Source: Psilocybe azurescens
Taxonomy: Eukaryota; Basidiomycota; Agaricomycetes; Agaricales; Agrocybaceae
Direction of reading: 5' to 3'
DNA length: 41,657 nucleotides
NCBI GenBank assembly: GCA_023853785.1
Contig: JAJIRX010000946.1
Coordinates: 1-41,657 of the forward strand
The notes under the pieces are model-generated. The model searched no databases. It was not told the DNA's origin and saw nothing but the letters and a program-made list of their open reading frames with translations. Of the stretch, positions 35,295 through 41,657 are shown piece after piece. Both the position numbers and the translations under genes were made by a program. Numbering within the stretch: position 1 is the stretch's first letter; every line of letters starts with the position of its first letter.

Positions 35295-35864
35295 CCATTT
35301 CCGTTGATTTCTTCCAACGACTCAGTTCTTCAACAATGCCGAACATTTCCCTGAATGTGATCATCTCATCATCTTGATAATGCAGACAGTGTTCAAAATT
35401 GCGCAGTTCTCAGGCTCCAATGATGTGGTACGGCGTATCAAAGACTGTGCGATCATGTGTTTTAATAGCCGTATATTGCAAAACTACTACTCAAATGCCG
35501 CCTAAAAGAAGTCATAATGTTGCACACTTGTGGCCACGATGCGGCTCATAGACGACTCCACGAAGTACCGGAATTATTAGAATAGAATATCACCTACAAT
35601 GATGTATTTTGCAATTTTTCCCTGGATGGAGGAAGGTAATGCAGGGAAGAAGTTGAGCCGGACTGCTGCGGAGGTTTCTGGAACTGGATACAAAAACTCC
35701 GATCCAAACGGCGAAAGATCCGAATCAACGAAGACACTTAGAACATTGAGCCATCTGGTGGAGCTGAATTAACGAGGGTCTCTTTGTGTTAGGTTTGAAG
35801 GATATGATCCCGATAATGAAGTAAAGCACTTAGATACGATGATGTTACTGATTACATGGGCGGC
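35295..35864. other. Right part of palindrome 2 spacer
   Basis: This segment is a diverged counterpart of the palindrome 1 spacer and inner arm (shared CGTATATT, ATTTTGCAATTT, GCGAAAGATCCGA, GAGCTGAATTAAC and GGTTTGAAGGATATGAT words). No gene is readable. Confidence 0.6.
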
Positions 35865-35880
35865 TTGATTATGTCACGTA

Positions 35881-36188
35881 TTATCCATCAGCTGGAAGGC
35901 ATGGTATGCAGGAGGTTGTTTTGTAGACGACTGACATATTTGAGCATCCAATACTCCTCGTACCTTTACGAGATCTGATGTTTAGCACATCAACGTCATT
36001 CCATGACACATGGAATGAATTTGAACCTGAACTATAAAGCGCGAAATCCACACAGGTATCGCAGGAATACATGCAATGGCCACTCTAGTGTTGTTACATC
36101 CTTGTCCTGTAGAGCCGGTCATGGTGTAGCTCTCCAAGGATTTCGATACGGCTGACTCGGAGTTCTTCGTTTTTATCCTTGAGAACAT
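35881..36188 (-). pseudogene. Mirror copy of the P5 remnant (inner right arm)
   Basis: Reverse-complement copy of 34852-35162. It differs by three bases in one A run (five here, eight in the left arm). Like its partner it contains the CVDFALYSSG exon and no complete gene. Confidence 0.5.
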
Positions 36189-36829
36189 TAGAATTGGTTT
36201 ATGTCAGGCATTTGGATGACAGACAAAATTGAACTTTAGTTTGGCATGAGAGACCTAGGGGGTCATGGCCGAAAACGTGATATTAATACCAATCATCACG
36301 TATGGATATTGCAGTTCCGAGTTTGCTAGCACGACCGCCACTGCCACTGCCACATTCTTTTCTCGTCCCAGGTACGAGACTTTGTTTGCCTCCGGTGTTT
36401 GAAATCCCCATTGAGTTTCTACTCCGAGCATAGAAGAGATGATTATTAAAAGATGCGTGGGCATATTATACAAGCTCTGGCGCCTCGGCTCGGACATTGC
36501 CAAGCATTTTGATACGGTGATCATTGATATCGACAATTCCTATGTATTTTTCTGGGGTGGAAGTGTCAGCAGTACCAGTCTCGCTATCTCTAAAGCACAG
36601 CGTGATGACACCAGTGAGAATGGTGGCGTGTTTATATCAGGTGTTTTGTACTAGATTTGCGGAACATGACATGGAAGATACGAGAATTTATTTGCCTGGA
36701 CCGTTTTCAATTGAATCCGTGGAGCACGTCTGAAATGACAGAAGGGACTCGACTTTAGATCAGCCTCAATCTTGAGTTCTAAAATTATACATGGGATTTG
36801 TAACTGCTGCCCTCTATGTGCTGACCGTC

Positions 36830-36836
36830 TATAAAA
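36830..36836 (+). promoter_or_regulatory. TATA box of P6
   Basis: TATAAAA 65 bases before the P6 start codon, in a leader that is clearly homologous to that of P3 but diverged by several substitutions. Confidence 0.7.
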
Positions 36837-36901
36837 TGGTCAAAATGTCTGAGCCATTGTCACTATCTCAGTCGCACATTTTCATATCCAAACCAATCGA
36901 C

Positions 36902-38026
36902 ATGAGTACTACCGCCGTTCCCACCGCCGTCGCTGACACCCTTGCTATCGAAGCCTCGCTTAGCGAAATGTGTAAATTTACATGATAATCTCCATAACCT
37001 TCGCTAACACGTGCTGTGTACACCCACCAGCTCGCTTGACCTTAACAAATTTGTTGATGCTGCCGCCGGTGGCAACTCTAGGACCCTTGAGTTCAGCTCC
37101 AGTAACCTCGGCCAGGAGATCGACCTTTGCTCATGTTCGAACCTCCAAAAGTCGGCAAATTATTTGTCGACTTGTTCCCTGTTGTCTGGAGTGAGTGTTC
37201 GCAATGTTTATATTCACAACTCGTCTCATTTCATAATGTCTCGGCAGAGGTTTTATCTTTCAGCGCCACTGGCATCAGCTTAGCCGATGTTGAGTACACT
37301 GCAGACACCGGATTTTTGTCCCTCAGATCAGGGCCGGTAACCGTGTCGCGGCCTCCAACGCGCAGAGCTGCCAGGTAAGCGCTCACTCGCTCACAGTATA
37401 TCGTAATACATGGCTCACCGTTAATCAAATTGAAGACTGGGCAAAAGGTCACACTCAAGACGAATGAGAATGGTAACGGACAATACTTCACCCCTGCTGT
37501 CGCTGGTACTCCTGGTGTCATGCAAGCACTCAATGGAACCGCCCGCCCGGCCAACATGGGAATCGTATGATTCAATTTGGTCTATTGATCTCTCTCGTCC
37601 TGGCTGACATATTCATATTTTTCCAGGGATTCTTTAACGATGCCGGTACCAAAATCGAGCCTGCTCTCGTATGGAACAATATAGCGTACGTTTTCCTCTT
37701 TCTTTTCTTTCCTTGACTTGATTTCCCAACTAATTACCTTCGCTTTATTATGATCAACCAGTAAGAGCAGCACACTGTCTGTTCAACTCACCCCTAAATT
37801 GAAGATCTATGCGGTCAGCGACTATAAAGGTGTGATACAAGCATACAACCACCCTCGTGCACACCAGTACTCAGCTGACGCATGAATTGTAGCCACCGAA
37901 TTGATCAGGGGCAATATCGAATCCCCTCTTTTGTTTGAGAAGAATCTCATCGCTCTCCCTTCGTTCACCGAGTGGACTGTGTCTATTGACCCAGGAACTG
38001 GTGAAGTCAAGATCACGGAGGCGTAG
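36902..38026 (+). pseudogene. Family P copy P6 (right arm, palindrome 2)
   Basis: This is the least damaged arm copy. Only the two one-base lesions common to all arm copies interrupt it: CTTTG near 37126 and TTTTTG near 37313. Exon 4 (GQKVTLKTNENGNGQYFTPAV), exon 5 (GFFNDAGTKIEP) and the last exon (FEKNLIALPSFTEWTVSIDP, ending VKITEA and TAG at 38024) are in frame. Relative to P3 it carries substitutions throughout, such as ATGSTT-like changes in exon 1, FV for YV in the DLFPVVW block and EN for AN in exon 4. The two palindromes are therefore clearly older relatives. If the shared lesions are base-calling errors, P6 is intact. The function is unknown. Confidence 0.75.
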
Positions 38027-38989
38027 TCACCTAATTCTCTCGACATTCGCTGCCAAAGTCGTTAAATGTAGTGTATCTGATCTTTCTTTGTACAACTTAT
38101 GTTCTGTGTCCAATACGATAAATACTGTCTCCACCAGTCCAAGACTTTAAGCTACTCTGCAAATGCATATACCGTGCATTCCGAGTTCAACAACATCTAT
38201 TCCTGTTAATTACAAACTTCAGTCACACTTCCACCGGTATATACTATATATATGCGATCTTCTCACCGATGTTTCAATATGCATAGCTCCATATACTCCC
38301 TGGACACTCCAACTCTCTTGATCCGGCAATCACTCCAATTATATATTGACAGCCGCTACCTCGAAGCAGATTGTACACTTTACGGCATGGCCGTCGGGAT
38401 CTTGAGAGTCCCGATAGATCGATTACTGATTTCATAAGACAAAGTACTCAATCAATATGACACCGCACAGAATTATTGCTTGTCCTCGTATGAGCGTCCA
38501 ATCAGCCACCGTGATTCCCACCATTAAATACACTCCTCTCTCTTTCTGTTCGCATTCCTCGTTTACTTTACACCTTCTCGTCCTTTGCCCCATCCCACCC
38601 CTGACTCAGCTCAATTTTACCCAGCCAATCTCGACCCTCTCTAAATGCTTTATCTCCGAGTACTTGTCAAGACAACGCCGATGATTTTTCACACACCTAC
38701 TTGCCTAAATTTCCAGGCTATTTGTTTTTGGTGGCGGCCACGAGACCGAACAGTGTACCGAAAATGGACTTTTACTTTGTTTCCTACAATAAGAGAACTT
38801 GCTTGTCCCCGTCCGAATTAAGGTACTTACAGGACGTCGAACTACACGTGTCTACAACCATATATACACTCACACACCACCTCGCCCACCCTTTATCGAT
38901 TCTCAAACCCTCTCAAACCTCCTCCCTCAAACACGTTCACAGGGGCACCTCCTCATTCGATGTGTGGGCTAACAAGTAGATAAAGGATT

Positions 38990-39089
38990 ATCCTGAAGCG
39001 ATAGATGGTCGGTGGATAGCTTCATGTTTGGTGGTGATAGTAGAAGAGGAGGGAGATGAGGGAGAGAGCCCAAAGTCGAGTTTGTAGAG
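38990..39089 (-). pseudogene. Third TRI101-like acyltransferase fragment, truncated by copia
   Basis: On the minus strand the outermost right arm reads LYKLDFG, matching the YELDFG block of acyltransferase copy 2 (about 31960). It continues into the same downstream flank in mirror orientation. The match stops exactly where the copia LTR begins at 39090, so the rest of this inverted copy lies beyond the retrotransposon or has been lost. Confidence 0.6.
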
Positions 39090-39172
39090 TGTTGGAATGT
39101 CAAGGTGCGCATAGACTGCGTACCGTCGGATAAAGGGCAGTATTACGAATCAGTACCAAGGAAATGTATAGC

Positions 39173-39202
39173 ATGGTGCACGACGTATAGGTCGTGCACC
39201 AT
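39173..39202. repeat. 12-base perfect hairpin in the LTR
   Basis: ATGGTGCACGAC is followed by a 6-base loop and then GTCGTGCACCAT. The stem is perfect and GC-rich. It lies in the upstream part of the LTR and could act as a regulatory site or RNA structure. Confidence 0.8.
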
Positions 39203-39348
39203 ACGGTCTCTATTTCATCTATCTTTCTTATTTTATTTTCATATCCATTCTGGTATCGCGTAGCGTACAGACAGGACTCGACGTATCTCGTATAACAGAC
39301 CGTTGTTTATTTTATTCCCTCCCTCAGTTGATCTGACAGATCTCTGAG

Positions 39349-39401
39349 GTGAGCCTACTATTTACTTACATTTCATTATACCTATACTCACAGTATCGTA
39401 G
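39349..39401 (+). other. Putative 53-base intron inside the LTR
   Basis: The segment begins GTGAGC and ends ATCGTAG, with CTATACTCAC as a plausible branch region. It is exactly the stretch missing from the second copy of its flanks at 39448-39497, which is the reason for calling it an intron. Confidence 0.7.
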
Positions 39402-39447
39402 CCTTACGATTATCTGTTTCTTATAGGTACATTACAACAATATATTT

Positions 39448-39497
39448 AGTTGATCTGACAGATCTCTGAGCCTTACGATTATCTGTTTCTTATAGGT
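39448..39497 (+). repeat. Intronless second copy of LTR segment 39326-39428
   Basis: Twenty-three bases equal to 39326-39348 are joined directly to 27 bases equal to 39402-39428, with the 53-base GT-AG stretch precisely removed. The copy sits between the LTR end (39439) and the primer-binding site. Confidence 0.85.
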
Positions 39498-39508
39498 TAT
39501 GGGCCCCG
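39495..39508 (+). promoter_or_regulatory. Primer-binding site, half initiator-tRNA type
   Basis: GGTTATGGGCCCCG resembles the primer-binding site of Drosophila copia, which pairs with an internal fragment of initiator tRNA-Met. It would normally abut the LTR end but is here displaced by 55 bases. Confidence 0.65.
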
Positions 39509-39570
39509 AACTCAGACCTTAAACCAAAGATTAACTCAACATATATTCCTCGAAGCTTTATATATCTACA

Positions 39571-40869
39571 ATGTCTCTTACTACCAAGCTAGGCGACGAT
39601 TTCCTTCGCATCCCAAAGCTAGACGCCGCCCGGTACCAACTGGGTCGTCTACCGTGACCGTTTCCTACTCTCCATAGACGCCCGCTGGCTAGGGGGAGCA
39701 CTTGGATGGCACGGGAAGCCCCAATCAACCCGCATCCTACGCCATTAGATGGATCACCCCAGACCCTCACGGCAGAACAGAAAGCGGCGGTTGCGGAGTA
39801 TGTGAAGGCCAACAAAATATGGAAGCAAGAGGAGGCGGTCGACGCCAGCAGCTCGCTAGCACGATCCCAGACACTTTGTTCCTCAAGACTCGACTTCTCC
39901 CCACCGTCGAGGCAATGTGGAACGCCCCTAGAGGATAATTTCCAGGTCAAATCCCGTATGGTTTCCGTCGATCTACGCCGCCCGACTTCAGGGAAGAACG
40001 TTGCGGCCGGAGAAAGGGGGACGTACGAGCGCATTTTTCCAAGCTCAGGTTAATGCGAGAAGAGCTTAGCTCTATGGGACACCCAGTAGACGATGCAGAG
40101 TTCTACGCTATCATTATGGGATCCCTCCCAACCTCCTACGACTCCTTTGTGTCAGTTATAGATGCAACGTTCCGCACCACTGTTTCTACACACCTTTCTT
40201 TATCCTTAGCTACCTCAACCTCCCACGTCGCACCCAGCCCATCTCCGGAGAATCTCATGACCACTGTCATTGAGGAATACGAACGCCGTTCTCTCAGATC
40301 AAAGAGCGGCAGAAAAGACACTGAAAATGTCGTTCTATTCCAATGACTCTTCAAAGGGCAATCGGTGTGGAGTGCTTCAACTGCCGCAAACCTGGTCACT
40401 ACAAGTCAGAATGCTGGAACAAAGGTGGCGGCAAGGAAGGGCAACGCCCAAAAGCGTACCAAAGGGAACGGCAAGTCAAAAGGAAAGGGTAAAGACTCGA
40501 AAGATTCCAAAGCGAGCGACAAAGGAAAGGAGAAAGAGAAGGACGAGAAGTCATCAGACAAAGCCAATACCGCAAAGGATGACTTACCAGCTGAAGCGTG
40601 GGCTACCATGCTTGATGACACCCCGATGTCCCTCTCATCCTCGAATACCTTGACGACCAGCGTTATCTTCGAATTTGCTCAGCGGCACTCGCACTGAACG
40701 TGCACGCTTTGAAAGCCCAAGTCCTCAGACCGAACTTGACGACGACGGCACCAGCACGGACTCTAGTATGCCCGAGCTGTCAGATGTATCTGACTCGAAG
40801 ATGAAGATACAGAGGAATTACCTCAACGCCGACGTCAATTTGACGAACGCACAACCAGCTTTTCGATGA
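39571..40869 (+). pseudogene. Copia gag region with CCHC zinc knuckle, frame broken
   Basis: The region starts with ATG at 39571 (MSLTTKLGDDFLRIPKLD). Readable pieces follow in changing frames: NWVVYRDRFLLSIDAR near 39640, LTAEQKAAVAEYVKANKIW near 39770, MWNAPRG and FQVKSRM near 39920, and MREELSSMGHPVDDAEFYAI from 40053. That last piece is typical of the UBN2/gag family of copia elements. A zinc knuckle CFNCRKPGHYKSEC lies near 40373-40415 (CX2CX4HX4C). A long lysine-rich linker follows. The capsid-like domain binds and packages the element RNA. At least five frame changes between 39600 and 40000 make this copy unlikely to be active. Confidence 0.8.
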
Positions 40870-40887
40870 CAGTGATCTCGATAGCTA

Positions 40888-41657
40888 ATGACGAGGAGAT
40901 GCCAAACCTCCAGTCTGTGTCTGATTCAGAATCGGACGACGACGAGCCAGATGAGGCCACATTCGACTTCTCAGATGAAGAGTCAGACGTCGGATCCGAT
41001 ATCGGACAGCAACGAATTCATTCTGTTCGATTATACAGATGAAAATGACTATGAATGGGAAAGTCATGTCAGTGACAACAACGCCGCGTACAAGACCTCA
41101 TACACTGTAGAGGAACTTACCACTCCTTCCGCCGATGCGCACATCGACCTCACGGCTCGGGTAACTCGCCATATGTCGGGTGCCAAGGATAGATTCAAAA
41201 ATCTGATCCCAATTGAACCGAAGTCCATCGCCGCTGCTGACAACAGGTCATTCAGTGCCACAGCAAAAGGCGACATGATCATCTACATACCAAACGGCTC
41301 CTCTGGAGTTTCGGAAGTCCTTTGAAGGATGTGCTCTACGCACGACCATGAGCGTTACTCTCGTGTCAATCAGCCGCATCGTTGAGAGCGGCGCCTCAGT
41401 TCTCTTCTTTGGGAAGTCTTGTCAAATATATGATAAGAACGAAACTTGCATTGGGAACATACCAGTTCGCTGGAGGCCTATATCGTGTGTACACAAAGCA
41501 ACCATCCGCCGAGTTCGCCGGCAAAACCAAGGTTCTTGTCTCCATCGACGAACTGCATCGCCGGCTTGGGCATGTCTCCCATGCACGAGCAAAATATCTC
41601 TGACAACGACCTAGTGCTCGGTGTAGAGCCTCGATCCCACAAGCAAACCATCTGTAT
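40888..41657 (+). pseudogene. Copia pol start: degenerate protease and gag-pre-integrase domain
   Basis: An acidic linker (about 40900-41060) precedes RHMSGAKDRF near 41170, ADNRSFSATAKGDM and then, after a frame change, KDVLYAP-like and SVTLVSISRI near 41345. GLYRV-like residues and SIDELHRRLGHVSHARAKYL near 41545-41600 belong to the gag-pre-integrase domain, including its HRRLGH histidines. The aspartic protease DSGA motif expected just before RHMSG is not readable: the frame gives TARVTRHMSG. The protease is therefore probably dead. The coding region continues past the window end. Confidence 0.75.

Larger units (their letters stand above)
35865..39089 (-). repeat. Palindrome 2, right arm, cut off by the copia LTR
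   Basis: Reverse complement of 31975-35178. Near-perfect identity runs from 35865 to about 38865. A diverged outer part then continues to 39089, the last base before the retrotransposon LTR. The inner end retains about 20 bases (including an exon-start-like AGCCGCCCATG in reverse complement) that the left arm has lost. Confidence 0.93.
39090..39439 (+). repeat. Copia 5' LTR (350 bases)
   Basis: It starts TGTTGGAATG and ends TTACAACA, giving TGTTG...CAACA ends typical of copia LTRs. The 3' LTR is outside the window, so the borders rest on these ends and on the primer-binding site downstream. Confidence 0.7.
39090..41657 (+). mobile_element. Ty1/copia LTR retrotransposon, 5' part, runs off the window
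   Basis: The order LTR, primer-binding site, gag with a CCHC zinc knuckle, protease region and gag-pre-integrase domain is that of a copia element. Integrase and reverse transcriptase would lie beyond 41657. Frame changes in gag and loss of the protease motif suggest an inactive copy. It has inserted into the outer right arm of palindrome 2. Confidence 0.85.

Noticed and set aside
23322..39089. Palindromes as missed-adapter (inverted chimeric read) artefacts
   Set aside because: Such artefacts give a perfect mirror with little or no spacer. Here both spacers are unique and asymmetric (2.15 kb and about 0.7 kb). The outer part of palindrome 2 is diverged, and the same layout occurs twice with different sequence. 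It is not excluded completely, so spanning reads remain the decisive test.
1..41657. tRNA, rRNA, CRISPR arrays and bacterial-type operators
   Set aside because: I looked for tRNA arm patterns, regularly spaced short repeats and polycistronic gene order and found none. The intron-containing genes point to a eukaryote.

Overview
The window reads as a gene-poor, repeat-rich accessory region of a filamentous basidiomycete, most likely an agaricomycete. The evidence is short GT-AG introns of about 45 to 130 bases, a HET-domain gene, a DUF6699-like gene, two basidiomycete-type multi-pass membrane proteins (one DUF6533-like), TRI101-like acyltransferase relics and a Ty1/copia retrotransposon. I saw no bacterial operon structure, rRNA, tRNA or CRISPR array.

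Layout. 1-9 kb: an unidentified small spliced gene (283-691), a decayed HET gene on the minus strand (1604-3708), a long stretch without a recognisable gene, and a spliced DUF6699-like gene (6484-8473). 9-17 kb: two membrane-protein genes on the minus strand (9619-10890 and about 15640-17095), separated by diverged noncoding tandem repeats and an 802-base foldback element (14148-14949). 17-21 kb: a diverged tandem duplication, then one complete eight-exon gene (19796-20901) that founds the main story.

21-39 kb is dominated by an unrecognised protein family, here called family P (about 238-264 aa, conserved intron positions, TATA box at several copies). There are six full-length or near full-length loci plus remnants. 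Two palindromes, one nested in each of two diverged direct units, carry four of the copies: 23322-25703 with 27855-30236, and about 31975-35178 with 35865-39089. The two arms of a palindrome are almost identical, whereas the two palindromes differ visibly from each other. That is the pattern expected from arm-to-arm gene conversion. Each palindrome also encloses a diverged family P copy in its spacer. Broken TRI101-like acyltransferases lie on the outer left of each unit, and a third inverted fragment is cut off by the copia LTR.

39.1 kb to the end: a copia element with one LTR, a primer-binding site, gag and the start of pol. It runs off the window. Between its LTR and primer-binding site lies a second, exactly intronless copy of part of the LTR, which looks like a captured spliced transcript.

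Many frameshifts in the window fall in homopolymers and differ between otherwise identical palindrome arms. Part of the apparent decay may therefore be base-calling error, and calls of 'pseudogene' for family P should be read with that in mind.
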